36,200 nucleotides of DNA from contig JAQSWW010000070.1 of NCBI GenBank assembly GCA_029266415.1, positions 1 to 36,200 of the forward strand, read 5' to 3'. The notes under the pieces were generated by a model. It did not search any database. It had not been told where the DNA came from and saw nothing but the letters and a program-made list of their open reading frames with translations. Position 1 is the first letter of the stretch. The number at the start of each line of letters is the position of its first letter. Made by a program: the position numbers and the translations under genes. Shown here piece by piece: positions 7,230 to 15,928 of this stretch. This DNA comes from Actinomycetospora sp. Its GTDB lineage: Bacteria; Actinomycetota; Actinomycetes; Mycobacteriales; Pseudonocardiaceae.

Positions 7230-8741
7230 TCAGCTCCCGGTCCGGACGCCGGCCGGCGGTTCCACCGACCGGCGCAGGATCTTCCCGGTGGGCCCCTTGG
7301 GCAGCTCGTCCTGCACCCACAGGTGGCGCGGGTACTTGTAGGCCGCCACCCGCTGCTTGACGAAGTCGCGCAGCTCGTCGACGCCCACGTCCTGCCCGGG
7401 CTTGAGGGCGACGGCCGCGCCGACCTCCTCGCCCAGGTCGGGGTGCTGGATCCCGATCACGGCGACCTCGGCGACCGCCGGGTGCTCGTAGAGCGCCTCC
7501 TCGACCTCGCGCGGGTAGACGTTGTAGCCGCCGCGGATGATCAGCTCCTTCTTGCGGTCGACGATCGAGTAGTAGCCGTCCGCGTCGCGGCGGGCGAGGT
7601 CGCCGGTGCGGAACCAGCCGTCCGGGATGGACTCGGCGGTCGCCTCGGGGCGTCCCCAGTAGCCCTTCATCAGGCCCTCGCCGCGGATCGCGATCTCGCC
7701 GACCTCGTCGTCGGCGACGTCGCCGCCCTCGTCGTTGACCAGGCGCATCTCCATGCCGGCCACCGGGACCCCGATGGACCCGGGCTTGCGCTCGGCGTGC
7801 GGGTGGTTGAACGACGCCACCGGCGAGGTCTCGGAGAGCCCGTAGCCCTCGAGGATGATGCAGTCGAAGGCCTCCTCGAACGACCGCAGCACCTCCACCG
7901 GCATCGCCGAGCCGCCCGAGACGCAGGACCGCAGCGACGAGACGTCGTACTGCTCGCGGTCGGGTGCGTGCAGCATCCCCGAGTACATCGTCGGCACGCC
8001 CTCGAACACCGTCACCCGGTCCCGCCCGATCATCGCCAGCGCCTTGGCCCCGTCGAAGCGCGGCAGCAGCGTGAGGCATGCCCCGCTGAGCACCGACGCG
8101 TTGAGCCCGCAGGTCAGCCCGAAGACGTGGAACAGGGGCAGGCACCCCATCACCACGTCGTCCGGGGTGATCTCCATCAGCGTCCGCGCCGACGTGTGGG
8201 CGTTGGTCCACAGGTTGGACTGGGTCAGCTCGGCGCCCTTGGGCTGGCCCGTGGTGCCGGAGGTGTAGAGCACGACCGCGGTGTCGTCGTCGCCGCGCGG
8301 CACCGGCTCGGTCAGCGGCTCGGCGTCGCCGAGCTGCTCGCGGGTCGGGCCCGCGGCGCCGACGGCCACCGCCTCGATGCCGACCTCCTGCGCGGCCTCG
8401 GTGGCGGCCTGCACGGCCTGGTCCCACGCGAAGACCACCGACATCCCCGAGTCCTCGAGGTAGTAACGGATCTCGCGGGCGGTGAGCAGCGGGTTCATGG
8501 GCACCACGGCGCAGCCCGCGAACATCGCGCCGTAGAACAGCACCGGGAACGCGGGCACGTTCGGGAAGACCAGGCCCACCCGGGACCCGGGCTCGATCCC
8601 CCGGGCGCGCAGCATCCCGGCGACCCCCTGGGCGGCCTCGAGGAACGCGCGGTAGGTCACCACGTGGTCGTCGAGCCGCAGAGCCGGCCGGTCCCCGTGC
8701 TGCTCCGCGGTCTCGCGCAGTGCCGTCGCCAGGTCGGTCAT
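7230..8741 (-). CDS. Long-chain acyl-CoA ligase (AMP-binding family)
   Basis: 503 aa from the ATG at 8741 ([21 protein letters not shown]), with AGGGAG 7 bases upstream. It is an ANL-superfamily adenylating enzyme with the P-loop '[15 protein letters not shown]' near residue 160, '[10 protein letters not shown]' near 300, '[11 protein letters not shown]' near 375, the hinge '[18 protein letters not shown]' near 390-410, and the catalytic Lys487 in 'GPTGKILRR'. It activates a carboxylic acid as acyl-AMP and then acyl-CoA. It lies divergent from the PHA genes, so it could supply acyl-CoA to that locus; its chain-length preference cannot be read. The stop is 13 bases from the end of the convergent helicase gene. 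Confidence 0.92.
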   Translation of the reverse strand: MTDLATALRETAEQHGDRPALRLDDHVVTYRAFLEAAQGVAGMLRARGIEPGSRVGLVFPNVPAFPVLFYGAMFAGCAVVPMNPLLTAREIRYYLEDSGMSVVFAWDQAVQAATEAAQEVGIEAVAVGAAGPTREQLGDAEPLTEPVPRGDDDTAVVLYTSGTTGQPKGAELTQSNLWTNAHTSARTLMEITPDDVVMGCLPLFHVFGLTCGLNASVLSGACLTLLPRFDGAKALAMIGRDRVTVFEGVPTMYSGMLHAPDREQYDVSSLRSCVSGGSAMPVEVLRSFEEAFDCIILEGYGLSETSPVASFNHPHAERKPGSIGVPVAGMEMRLVNDEGGDVADDEVGEIAIRGEGLMKGYWGRPEATAESIPDGWFRTGDLARRDADGYYSIVDRKKELIIRGGYNVYPREVEEALYEHPAVAEVAVIGIQHPDLGEEVGAAVALKPGQDVGVDELRDFVKQRVAAYKYPRHLWVQDELPKGPTGKILRRSVEPPAGVRTGS

Positions 8742-8808
8742 CGATGACTCCCTCTCGTCGCGTGCGCCCCGGTTGCCCCGCGGCGTGACCGGGGACACCC
8801 CTGGCGTG

Positions 8809-9204
8809 ATGGCCGAGCAACCCGCGTGGTGGCGGCGCGCGTTCGACACCGTCGAGGGCGCGGTCGCGCCGCGACTGGAGTCCCTCGTCCGCACCGACGA
8901 GTACGCCTGGGTCGCGGCGACGGTCACGTGGGCACGGTCCACGGTGCGCCACCGGCTCGCCGACACCACCGCCGCGATGTGGCACCTGGTGAACCTGCCG
9001 GCGGGCAGCGACGTGGCGCGGCTGCGCGCCCAGATCGGCGCGCTGGACCGAGAGGTCCGGCGCCTGACGCTGCGCCTCGAGCAGGAGTCCCCCGCACGGT
9101 CCGGCACGACGGAGGCGATCGATGGCAGCACCCGAGGTGGCCCCGCAGAGCGTCCTCGACCGCATCCGCCGGGACGTGGAGCGCAACGCGCTCCGGGCCC
9201 GTAA
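8809..9204 (+). CDS. PhaE/phasin-like small protein of the PHA locus
   Basis: 131 aa from the ATG at 8809 ([17 protein letters not shown]). An earlier in-frame start at 8773 is possible. The body is amphipathic helix, with a heptad-like segment near residues 85-105 ('[26 protein letters not shown]') that looks like a short coiled coil. PhaE-type subunits and phasins end in just this kind of coiled coil, and the position directly before a PHA synthase supports the call. It is much shorter than a classical PhaE (about 350 aa). The gene overlaps phaC by 83 bases, and its last 25 residues, read from inside phaC, are proline/arginine-rich and probably not structured. Likely role: activating PhaC or attaching it to the granule. 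Confidence 0.6.
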   Translation: MAEQPAWWRRAFDTVEGAVAPRLESLVRTDEYAWVAATVTWARSTVRHRLADTTAAMWHLVNLPAGSDVARLRAQIGALDREVRRLTLRLEQESPARSGTTEAIDGSTRGGPAERPRPHPPGRGAQRAPGP

Positions 9205-10240
9205 CGGCATCGGCCTGGTCACCGGCACCCGGCGCGTCCGGACGGGCCTGACCCCGAAGGACGTGGTGTGGCGCCACGGACGCTGCGAGCTGTGGCACTA
9301 CCGCAACGAGAGCCAGGGCGGGGTCCGGCTCGGGCCGCCGCTGCTCATCGTGTTCAGCCTCATCAGCCGCAGCTACATCCTCGACCTCACCCCCGGCAAC
9401 AGCTTCGTCGAGCGCCTGCTCGAGGCCGGCTTCGACGTCTACCTGCTCGACTGGGGCGAGCCCGACGAGCGCGACGCGCAGAACCGTCTGGAGGACTACG
9501 TCGACGACTTCCTCCCGGCCGGCATCCGCGAGGTCCTGCGACGTTCCGGCGCCGACGAGGTCAGCCTGCTGGGGTACTGCTTCGGCGGCGACCTGGCCCT
9601 GCTGCACGCTGCCCACCACCCCGACACCCCGCTGCGCAGCCTGTCGGTGATGGCCACCCCGGTCGACTTCCGCGCCATGGGGCCCATGGCCGCCCTGTTC
9701 ACCCGCGGCGGCCTCGAGCTCGACGACGTGCTCGACGACGCCGGCAACGTGCCCCCGCACGTGGTGCTGCAGAGCTTCCGCGCCCTCAAGCCGACCGCCG
9801 AGGTCAGCCGCTACGTCACGCTGTGGGACCAGCTCTGGAGCGACCAGTACCTGGACGCCTACCAGGCGATGACGAGCTGGTCGGACGACCACATCCCGTT
9901 CCCCGGCGCCACGGCCCGCCAGACCGTGGACATGCTCGTGCGGGACAACGGGCTGCTCACCGACGACCTCGAGATCGGTGGAGACCGGGTGCACCTGCGC
10001 GACATCACGGTGCCGTTCCTCAACGTCCTCGCCTGCCGCGACCACATCGTCCCCGAGGCCGCGGCCGCCCCGCTGATCGACCTGGTCGGGTCCCCGGACC
10101 GCCACGAGCTGCGCCTCGACGCCGGGCACATCGGCCTGGTCGTGGGCCGGACCGCCGCGCGCACCACGATCCCGACGATCATCGACTTCCTGCGACGCCG
10201 CAGCGATGCGGTCGTCGCGGACCCGCGGGAGGCCTCGTGA
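9122..10240 (+). CDS. phaC: Poly(3-hydroxyalkanoate) synthase, class III-like
   Basis: 372 aa, ATG with GGAGG 7 bases upstream. It is an alpha/beta hydrolase whose nucleophile elbow reads 'GYCFGG' (Cys153), the G-x-C-x-G box that separates PHA synthases from Ser lipases. 'LDWGEPD' near 110, '[11 protein letters not shown]' and '[13 protein letters not shown]' near 245-260 are also PhaC-like. The catalytic Asp is in 'ACRDHIVP' near 305 and the His in '[10 protein letters not shown]' near 335. It polymerises (R)-3-hydroxyacyl-CoA and releases CoA. The length matches class III PhaC (about 355 aa), which needs a partner subunit; the small upstream gene is the candidate. Its stop overlaps the GTG of the GNAT gene (GTGA). 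Confidence 0.88.
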   Translation: MAAPEVAPQSVLDRIRRDVERNALRARNGIGLVTGTRRVRTGLTPKDVVWRHGRCELWHYRNESQGGVRLGPPLLIVFSLISRSYILDLTPGNSFVERLLEAGFDVYLLDWGEPDERDAQNRLEDYVDDFLPAGIREVLRRSGADEVSLLGYCFGGDLALLHAAHHPDTPLRSLSVMATPVDFRAMGPMAALFTRGGLELDDVLDDAGNVPPHVVLQSFRALKPTAEVSRYVTLWDQLWSDQYLDAYQAMTSWSDDHIPFPGATARQTVDMLVRDNGLLTDDLEIGGDRVHLRDITVPFLNVLACRDHIVPEAAAAPLIDLVGSPDRHELRLDAGHIGLVVGRTAARTTIPTIIDFLRRRSDAVVADPREAS

Positions 10241-10797
10241 CCACGACCGTCGTCGAGCTCGACGCCGATCGCGTCGACGCCCTGGCGCGCTTCTTCGCCG
10301 ACCTCGGAGAGGGCGACCTGACCTTCGTCAAGGAGGACGTCAGCGGCCCGGAGGCCGTCCGCGGCTGGATGCGGCCGGGACGGCAGTGGCTGGCCCTGGA
10401 CGACGAGGACGACGAGGACGGCGAGGACGGGGGCGAGGTCGCCGGGTTCGTCGCCGTGCTGCCGCTGCACGGCTGGTCGGACCACGTCGGCGAGATCCGC
10501 CTCGTCGTCCACCCCCGTCACCGCGGCGCCGGGCTGGGCCGCACGCTCGCCCGCCACGCCCTCCGGCGGGCCCTCGACCAGGGGCTCCGCAAGGTGGTCG
10601 TCGAGGTCGTCGCCGACCAGGAGGCGCTGCTGGCCATGTTCTCCGGCCTCGGGTTCACCGGGGAGGCGCTGCTCACCGACCACGTCCGCGACCGCGAGGG
10701 GGGTCTGCACGACCTGGTCGTGCTCGCCCACCACGTCGAGGCGACGGCGGAGGCCATGCGTGCCATCGGGCTCGAGGAGGAGATCGCGCCGCAGTGA
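10237..10797 (+). CDS. GNAT-family N-acetyltransferase
   Basis: 186 aa, GTG start in a GTGA overlap with the phaC stop. The GNAT core is clear: beta4 'GEIRLVVHPRHRGAGLG' carries the acetyl-CoA-binding R-G-x-G-x-G type loop near residues 85-100. It is followed by the helix 'RTLARHALRRALDQG' and 'KVVVEVVADQEALLAMFSGLGFTGEALL', the usual alpha4/beta6 end. An acidic insert (DDEDDEDGEDGG) near residue 52 lies in a surface loop. It transfers an acetyl group to an unknown amine. Tight coupling to phaC suggests a role tied to the PHA locus, possibly modifying a protein there, but this is inference. Confidence 0.85.
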   Translation: MTTTVVELDADRVDALARFFADLGEGDLTFVKEDVSGPEAVRGWMRPGRQWLALDDEDDEDGEDGGEVAGFVAVLPLHGWSDHVGEIRLVVHPRHRGAGLGRTLARHALRRALDQGLRKVVVEVVADQEALLAMFSGLGFTGEALLTDHVRDREGGLHDLVVLAHHVEATAEAMRAIGLEEEIAPQ

Positions 10798-11243
10798 CGG
10801 GCAGGCCGCAGACTCGACGGGTGCTGCGTCCCGTCGCCCGTGTCCTGCTCGGCCTCGCCCTGCTGTTCGCCGGCGGGGCGCACCTCACGGGTGCGCGCCG
10901 GGAGTTCCGGGCGCAGGTGCCGTCGTGGTTCCCGGTTGACGCCGACCTCGTCGTGGTCGTGTCGGGCGTCGTCGAGATCGTCCTCGGGGTCGCCCTGGTG
11001 GTGCTCGTCCGGCACCGCGTCGCCGTCGGTCTGGTCGTGGCGGCCTTCTTCGTCGTCGTCTTCCCCGGCAACGTCGCGCAGTTCGTGGAGCAGCGGTCGG
11101 CCTTCGGCCTCGACACCGACCTGACCCGCGGCCTGCGCCTGCTCGGGCAACCGGTGCTCGTCGCCTGGGCCCTGTGGTCGACCGACGCCGGGACGTGGCT
11201 GCGCCAGCGGATCCGCCGGCGTCGTCCATCGCGCGTCCCCTGA
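10794..11243 (+). CDS. DoxX-like integral membrane protein
   Basis: 149 aa, GTG start in a GTGA overlap with the GNAT stop. It has four hydrophobic segments: about residues 12-28 (ARVLLGLALLFAGGAHL), 46-66 (ADLVVVVSGVVEIVLGVALVV), 70-92 (VAVGLVVAAFFVVVFPGNVAQ) and 112-126 (LGQPVLVAWALW). The 'HLTG' after helix 1 and 'FPGNVAQF' after helix 3 are hallmarks of small DoxX-type four-helix proteins. The family has been linked to redox balance, but no mechanism can be read here. It ends the phaC transcription unit. Confidence 0.75.
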   Translation: MTGRPQTRRVLRPVARVLLGLALLFAGGAHLTGARREFRAQVPSWFPVDADLVVVVSGVVEIVLGVALVVLVRHRVAVGLVVAAFFVVVFPGNVAQFVEQRSAFGLDTDLTRGLRLLGQPVLVAWALWSTDAGTWLRQRIRRRRPSRVP

Positions 11244-11294
11244 GTCCGGGAGGATCGGCGGCCGCCCCCACCACCCTGCACTCCGGAGGACCCC

Positions 11295-11609
11295 TTGTAC
11301 CTCGCGATCTCCACCGACGGCGTCGAGCTCCGCATGCCCGAGAGGCTGACGGACCTCTACGCCTCCTACCGTCAACGGCTCACCTCGGACAAGATCGCCG
11401 AGATACTGACCGAGCACGACGCCGGTGAGCTCTCGGAGAAGGCCGACCACGTCGTCGTCCCCGTGGACACCCTGCGCCGCCTCGCGGCCGGTCGGGTGCC
11501 CGAGGGCTGGGAGGCCGACTTCGAGGGCATGCTCGCCGACGCGCGCACGAAGGGCCGGCTCACCGACGACGGCAGCGCGATCAGCGCGCCCCTCGAGCGC
11601 GAGATGTAG
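11295..11609 (+). CDS. Small protein of unknown function, TTG start
   Basis: 104 aa. The start is a TTG (MYLAISTDGVELRM) with a strong GGAGGA 4-5 bases upstream. It has no membrane segment. It is helical and charged, with 'LTDLYASYRQRLTSDKIAEILTEHDAGELSEKADHVVVPVDTLRRLAAGRVPEGWEAD' and a polar C-terminus. I do not recognise a family. It follows the PHA unit after 51 bases and precedes the PPOX-fold gene by 36 bases, so it may be transcribed with either. Confidence 0.65.
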   Translation: MYLAISTDGVELRMPERLTDLYASYRQRLTSDKIAEILTEHDAGELSEKADHVVVPVDTLRRLAAGRVPEGWEADFEGMLADARTKGRLTDDGSAISAPLEREM

Positions 11610-11645
11610 TCGGGGCTGTCGGGCCCCGCTGTCACCATCGACCGC

Positions 11646-12098
11646 ATGACGACGTGGCGTGAGGTGGAGGACGCGGAGCCCGAGTTCGCCGGCCGGGTCC
11701 GGGCGCTGTTCGAGGCCCGGAAGCACCACACGGTGGCGACGGTGCGCGCCGACGGGTCGCCGCGGATCTCGGGCATCGAGACGGTGATCGCGGACGGCGA
11801 GCTGACCTTCGGGTCGATGCCCGGGGCCCGCAAGGGAGCCGATCTGCGCCGCGACCCCCGCTTCGCCCTGCACAGCGCCACCGTCGACCCGGTCGAGGGC
11901 GCCGAGGCGCAGTGGCCGGGCGAGGCCAAGATCAGCGGACGGGCGGTCGAGGCCGGCACCGTCGAGGGCCAGGAGGGCGACCTCTTCCGCGCCGACATCG
12001 CGGAGGTCGTCCACACGCACCTGGACGACGCGGCGACGCGGCTGGTCGTCGAGTGGTGGACGCCGGCGCAGGGGCTGCGCCGGGTGGAGCGCGCGTAG
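11646..12098 (+). CDS. Pyridoxamine 5'-phosphate oxidase-fold flavoprotein
   Basis: 150 aa from the ATG at 11646 (MTTWREVEDAEPEFAG). No clear ribosome binding site precedes it. It is a split-barrel, FMN/F420-binding type: 'ARKHHTVATVRADGSPRISGIETVIADGELTFGSMPGARKGADLRRDPRFALHS' covers the first half of the barrel. This matches the short actinobacterial PPOX-class proteins, which bind FMN or F420 and reduce small molecules. The substrate is unknown and true PdxH activity is unlikely from the length alone. Confidence 0.85.
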   Translation: MTTWREVEDAEPEFAGRVRALFEARKHHTVATVRADGSPRISGIETVIADGELTFGSMPGARKGADLRRDPRFALHSATVDPVEGAEAQWPGEAKISGRAVEAGTVEGQEGDLFRADIAEVVHTHLDDAATRLVVEWWTPAQGLRRVERA

Positions 12099-12150
12099 TC
12101 GCGCGGGTCCTACGATCGAGATCGATACTCGACGACGCGGAGTACCGCCG

Positions 12151-13122
12151 GTGCCTGTCATCGCCTCGTGGACACCCGACGACGGTCGGGCGCAGCGGGA
12201 CGCCCGCGACGAGGCCGTGTCCACGATGTCGGCGATGGCGCCGATGACCAGGATCGGCGACCTGACGATCCCCGCGGGCCGCACCGCCACCATCGCCCGA
12301 CACGACCTGGGCCCCGTCGCGCTGGTCCACCTCGAGGGCCTCGCCTACGACCAGGTCGCCACGGCGAGGACCACCGACGGGGTGCCGGCCGGCATCTCGC
12401 TCGGTGTCCGGCCGTCGGGGACGTGGGAGCTGTCCCAGGCCGGGACCACCCGGGGCAGCGCCGCCCACGACGTCGTCGGCGTCGTCGACGTGACGCGGGC
12501 GATGAGCCTGCGGACCGGCGCGGACACCGCGCTCCTCCAGATGTACCTCTCGGCCGACCAGCTGGGGATGGAGGTCGACGCCCTCCGCCGCGCGGTCGCG
12601 TCCGTCGACCGGAGCCCGCTGCGCTCCCTCGTGGCGGGCCACGTGCTGCACCTCCCCGGGGCGGTCGCGGACCTCGCGGACCCGGTGGCGCGCCGCAGCG
12701 TCGGGCTCGCGACGATCGAGGTGGTGCGCGCGATGCTGATCGGCGCCGCCCGCCCCGAGCAGCAGGTCGGCACGGCCATGAGCGCCGAGCACCTCCGCAC
12801 CGGCATCGAGCGCTACGTCCGCCGGCGTCTGCGCGACCCCGCGCTCAGCCCGGCGTCGATCGCCGCCGCGCACGCGATCTCCCGGCGGCACCTCTACGAC
12901 CTCTGGCGGCACGAGCCGACGACGCTCGTCCGGTGGATCACCCTGCGCCGGCTGGAGGCCGCCCGGGAGGAGCTCGCCGACCCCCGCCTCGCCCACCGTT
13001 CGATCGAGCGGATCGCGCACGGCTGGTGCTTCCCCGACCCGGCCTCGTTCGCCCGCCGGTTCCGGGCCGAGTACGGCATGGCGCCGCGGGAGTGGCGTCG
13101 CGTCACCGGCACCGCTCCCTGA
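12151..13122 (+). CDS. AraC-family transcriptional regulator
   Basis: 323 aa, GTG start (MPVIASWTPDDGRAQRD). The N-terminal about 190 residues form a ligand-sensing, AraC_binding_2-like domain. The C-terminus (about 215-320) is a double HTH: 'LSPASIAAAHAISRRHLYDLW' as the first recognition unit and 'RSIERIAHGWCFPDPASFARRFRAEYGMAPREWRRV' as the second, with the family signature around 'FARRFR'. It probably activates a nearby or distant catabolic gene; no substrate is visible. Upstream, 12099-12150 holds a possible -10 (TACGAT, 12111-12116) and GATCGAGATCGAT-type sequence. The gene overlaps nothing and is followed by the SRPBCC gene. Confidence 0.88.
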   Translation: MPVIASWTPDDGRAQRDARDEAVSTMSAMAPMTRIGDLTIPAGRTATIARHDLGPVALVHLEGLAYDQVATARTTDGVPAGISLGVRPSGTWELSQAGTTRGSAAHDVVGVVDVTRAMSLRTGADTALLQMYLSADQLGMEVDALRRAVASVDRSPLRSLVAGHVLHLPGAVADLADPVARRSVGLATIEVVRAMLIGAARPEQQVGTAMSAEHLRTGIERYVRRRLRDPALSPASIAAAHAISRRHLYDLWRHEPTTLVRWITLRRLEAAREELADPRLAHRSIERIAHGWCFPDPASFARRFRAEYGMAPREWRRVTGTAP

Positions 13123-13178
13123 GGAGACCGTTCGTCGCACGGGACGGTGGAAGCGGTCGCGGGCGGCTAACCGGCCCC

Positions 13179-13595
13179 ATGGCCGACTTCACGGGCACCA
13201 CCACCGTCGCCGCCGCCGACGACGTCCTGTTCGCCTTCCTCTCCGACGTGCACAACCTCCCGAAGTACTTCGCACGCATGACCTCGGCCGAGCCCGGCGA
13301 GGGCAACGAGGTCCGCACCACCGCCGCGTTGCCCGACGGCTCGCAGGTCGAGGGCAAGGCGTGGTTCGAGGTCACCGACGACACCCGCCACCTCGCCTGG
13401 GGCTCCGAGGGCGAGAACGGCTACCGCGGCGACCTCGACGTCCGGGCGCTCGGCGACGACCGCAGCGAGGTCGAGGTGCGCATCCACACCGAGCGGGTCA
13501 CCGAGGACACCGACGGCAGCATCCAGGGCGGCGTCGACGAGACCCTCGCCGCGATCAAGCAGCTCGTCGAGCGGGCCGGCGCCCTCGATTCCTGA
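13179..13595 (+). CDS. SRPBCC-family (START/Bet v1-like) protein
   Basis: 138 aa from the ATG at 13179 (MADFTGTTTVAAADDVLFAFLSDV). It shows the family's layout: beta1, then 'VLFAFLSDVHNLPKYF' for helices 1-2, the run of strands ('GNEVRTTAALPDGSQVEGKAWFEVTDD', 'LAWGSEGENGYRGDLDV'), and a long C-terminal helix ('GVDETLAAIKQLVERAG'). These helix-grip proteins bind hydrophobic ligands in a cavity. No catalytic site is evident. It ends 7 bases before the end of the convergent HAD gene. Confidence 0.85.
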   Translation: MADFTGTTTVAAADDVLFAFLSDVHNLPKYFARMTSAEPGEGNEVRTTAALPDGSQVEGKAWFEVTDDTRHLAWGSEGENGYRGDLDVRALGDDRSEVEVRIHTERVTEDTDGSIQGGVDETLAAIKQLVERAGALDS

Positions 13596-13602
13596 GAGCG
13601 GG

Positions 13603-14454
13603 TCAGCCGCCCTCGAGCAGACGGGCCAGGGTGCCGACGTCCGCCAGGTCCAGGTGCGGGCGCCGGTGCTCCGGCACGTCACGGAACGCGTCCGCGTCGC
13701 CGATGCCGGTCTGCACGGCGACGGCCAGCGCCCGGCCCCGGTGCGCCATCGGCACCTCCAGGCCGGGGTCGTCCCCCACCACCGCCAGCTCGGCGGGCGC
13801 GACACCGAGACGCCGCGCCGAGGTCTGCAACGCCTGCAGCGCCGGCTTGCCGACGACGGTGACCCGCGCGCGGGTGATGTCGCGGACGACGGCGCTGATC
13901 GCTCGCGACGACCCGAGCGTGCGCCCCTCCGCGGTGGCGAAGTAGGGCGAGAGCGACGCGCTGTAGAACCGCGCGCCCTCGAGCACCGCGAAGCAGGCGG
14001 CCTCGAGCGCCTCGAACGTCAGCTCCTGGCGGTACCAGCCCGCGAGGACGGCGTCGGCGGTCGTCCCGCGCAGCGGCGGGAGCGTCTCGATGCCCGCGGC
14101 CTCGAGCGGCTCGGTGATGCCCTTCCCGCCGAGCACCATGACCCGCCGGTGGCCCCGCTTCGCGAAGATCTCGGCCGCGGCGGTGGCCGGGGTGAGCACG
14201 GCGTCGTCGGGCACCGGGAAGCCCGCCTGCTGCAGGGCGTGCGCGCACTCCTGCGGGGTCTTCACGGTGCCGTTGGTGAACACGCAGCACGGCGTACCCC
14301 GGTCGGCCAGGAGCCGCACGAGCTCCACGGCACCGGGCAGGGCCCGGATGCCCCGGTTCTCGCGGTCGCCCAGGACCAGCGTGCCGTCCATGTCGAGCAC
14401 GAAGCCGCGGACCGCCCGCAGCCGGTCGAGGACCGCGGGCCCGGGGTCAGCCAT
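13603..14454 (-). CDS. HAD-superfamily (class IIA, NagD/PGPase-like) phosphatase
   Basis: 283 aa from the ATG at 14454 (MADPGPAVLDRLRAVRG), with GGAGGAG 6 bases upstream. HAD motif I is 'VLDMDGTLVLGD' near residue 18, motif II 'VFTNGT' near 55, motif III Lys in 'VVGKPA' near 205, and motif IV 'VVGDDPGLEVPMA' near 225. The C2-type cap between motifs II and III marks class IIA. It hydrolyses a phosphate monoester. The first 8 bases overlap the end of the carboxyltransferase gene, placing it at the end of the phosphotransferase-carboxylase operon. A phosphatase there suggests a phosphorylated intermediate or by-product, or repair of a mis-phosphorylated metabolite; this is inference. Confidence 0.88.
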   Translation of the reverse strand: MADPGPAVLDRLRAVRGFVLDMDGTLVLGDRENRGIRALPGAVELVRLLADRGTPCCVFTNGTVKTPQECAHALQQAGFPVPDDAVLTPATAAAEIFAKRGHRRVMVLGGKGITEPLEAAGIETLPPLRGTTADAVLAGWYRQELTFEALEAACFAVLEGARFYSASLSPYFATAEGRTLGSSRAISAVVRDITRARVTVVGKPALQALQTSARRLGVAPAELAVVGDDPGLEVPMAHRGRALAVAVQTGIGDADAFRDVPEHRRPHLDLADVGTLARLLEGG

Positions 14455-15928
14455 CGGGCGCTCCTCCCCCGCGCCGGTGCACGGACAGGCGCAGGTCGCC
14501 CTTGGCGATCGCGAGGTCGTGGACACTCGGCCGCTCGCCCAGCGCGCGGACGAGGTCGAACACCGGGGTCAGGGCGGGCTGGTGGTGCTGCGGCGCCGGG
14601 CCGGCGGCGAGCATCGCGTCGACCTGGTCGGCGGGCATGTGCGCCCGCAGCAGCAGCTCCTCGTCGCTGATCCGGGTGCCGAACTGGCGGCGCAGCTCCT
14701 CCGGCGACGGCGCCGGCGGCTCGGCCCGCAGCTCGCGGGCGCGCGGCCGGTCGAGGACCCGGTCGAGCACGTCGGGCACGATCGGGGTGGTGGGCCGGCC
14801 GAAGCTGCCCAGCGCGTAGCGGATGACCTGGTCGGGCACGGTCGCCCACCGCTCCCCCATGACGTTGAACAGCGCCTGCGAGACCACCATCTGCGGGAAC
14901 GGGGTGACCATGATCGGGTGGCCGAGCTCGGCGCGGACGCGACCGATCTCCTCGATCAGGCTCTCGAAGCGGTCCTCCATCCCGATCTCGCGGAGCTGGC
15001 GGCGGGTCGTGGTCATCACCCCGCCGGCGATCTGGTGGTGCAGGAACGCGGCGTCGAAGTCCTGGGGCCGCCCGGCGGGCAGCTCCTCCGCCGCCGCCAA
15101 CCGGTCGACGACGTCACAGGCCAGGCCCAGCGCGCGGTCGTCGACGTCGATCCGGTGGCCCATCTCGCGCAGGTTCGCCACGGTGCGGCGCACCTCGGGC
15201 AGCGACGAGCCGTTGCCCAGCGCGCCGCAGCCGGTCTGGACGACCTCGACGCCCAGCTCGGGGGCGATCGCGTAGGTCAGCGGCGAGAGCCCGATGGTCG
15301 CGTGCGAGTGCAGTTCGAGTGCGGTGTCGCCGAGCGCGGCCTTGACCGCCGGCACGAGGGTGCGCGCCCGCTCGGCGGTGAGGATGCCGGCCGGGTCCTT
15401 GACGTAGACGCGGTCCATGTCGGGGCACGCGCGCATCTGGCGGGCGATGTCGGCGTAGAACGCGTCGTCGTGCACCGCGCTGATCGTGAAGGTCAGCGCG
15501 CCGACCACCTCGTCGACGCCGGCCTTCTTCAGCCGCCGGGCGGTGGCCCGCGCGGCGTCCATGTCGTGCATGGGGTCGAGGACGACGACCCGGTCGATGC
15601 CGTTGGCGACGAGCCGGTCGTAGACCAGCTGCATGGTGTCCGGGTGGGAGTTCTGCCAGCTGATGAAGCGGAAGCCGGTGCCGATGAACTGCAGCTTCGT
15701 CCGCGGCATCAGCGCGCGGGTGCGGCGGAACAGTGCCCACGGGTCCTCGCGGTGGGTGCGCACGAGCATGCCCATCGCGGTGCTCGAGCTGTAGTCCAGC
15801 GCCCGGAACCCGACCCGCTCGAGGATCGGCGCCAGCGCGAGCACGTGGGCGCTACGCAGGCCGGCGGCGCCCCACAGGCTCTGGTTGCCGTCGCGCAGCG
15901 AGACGTCGACGAGGCCGACGTCGGCCAT
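14447..15928 (-). CDS. Biotin-dependent carboxyltransferase, pyruvate carboxylase/OadA family (divergent)
   Basis: 493 aa from an ATG at 15928 that shares a base with the biotin carboxylase stop (TGATG). It is a DRE-TIM/HMGL-like barrel: 'DVSLRDGNQSLWGA' near residue 8 (normally TxLRDAHQSL), metal and carbamate site 'VYVKDPAGIL' near 170, 'LHSHATIGLS' with the two metal-binding His near 205, and the substrate-side 'HHQIAGGVMTTTRRQL' near 295 followed by 'PIMVTPFPQMVVSQALFNV'. This is the core of pyruvate carboxylase, oxaloacetate decarboxylase alpha and transcarboxylase 5S. However, the segment after 'LQFIGTG' reads 'FRFISWQNSHPDTM' where pyruvate enzymes have a G-x-N-x-V-G-Y...Y-x-D-D motif. 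That hints at a substrate other than pyruvate. It has no BCCP domain of its own; a separate BCCP is in the operon. Confidence 0.85.
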   Translation of the reverse strand: MADVGLVDVSLRDGNQSLWGAAGLRSAHVLALAPILERVGFRALDYSSSTAMGMLVRTHREDPWALFRRTRALMPRTKLQFIGTGFRFISWQNSHPDTMQLVYDRLVANGIDRVVVLDPMHDMDAARATARRLKKAGVDEVVGALTFTISAVHDDAFYADIARQMRACPDMDRVYVKDPAGILTAERARTLVPAVKAALGDTALELHSHATIGLSPLTYAIAPELGVEVVQTGCGALGNGSSLPEVRRTVANLREMGHRIDVDDRALGLACDVVDRLAAAEELPAGRPQDFDAAFLHHQIAGGVMTTTRRQLREIGMEDRFESLIEEIGRVRAELGHPIMVTPFPQMVVSQALFNVMGERWATVPDQVIRYALGSFGRPTTPIVPDVLDRVLDRPRARELRAEPPAPSPEELRRQFGTRISDEELLLRAHMPADQVDAMLAAGPAPQHHQPALTPVFDLVRALGERPSVHDLAIAKGDLRLSVHRRGGGAPDG

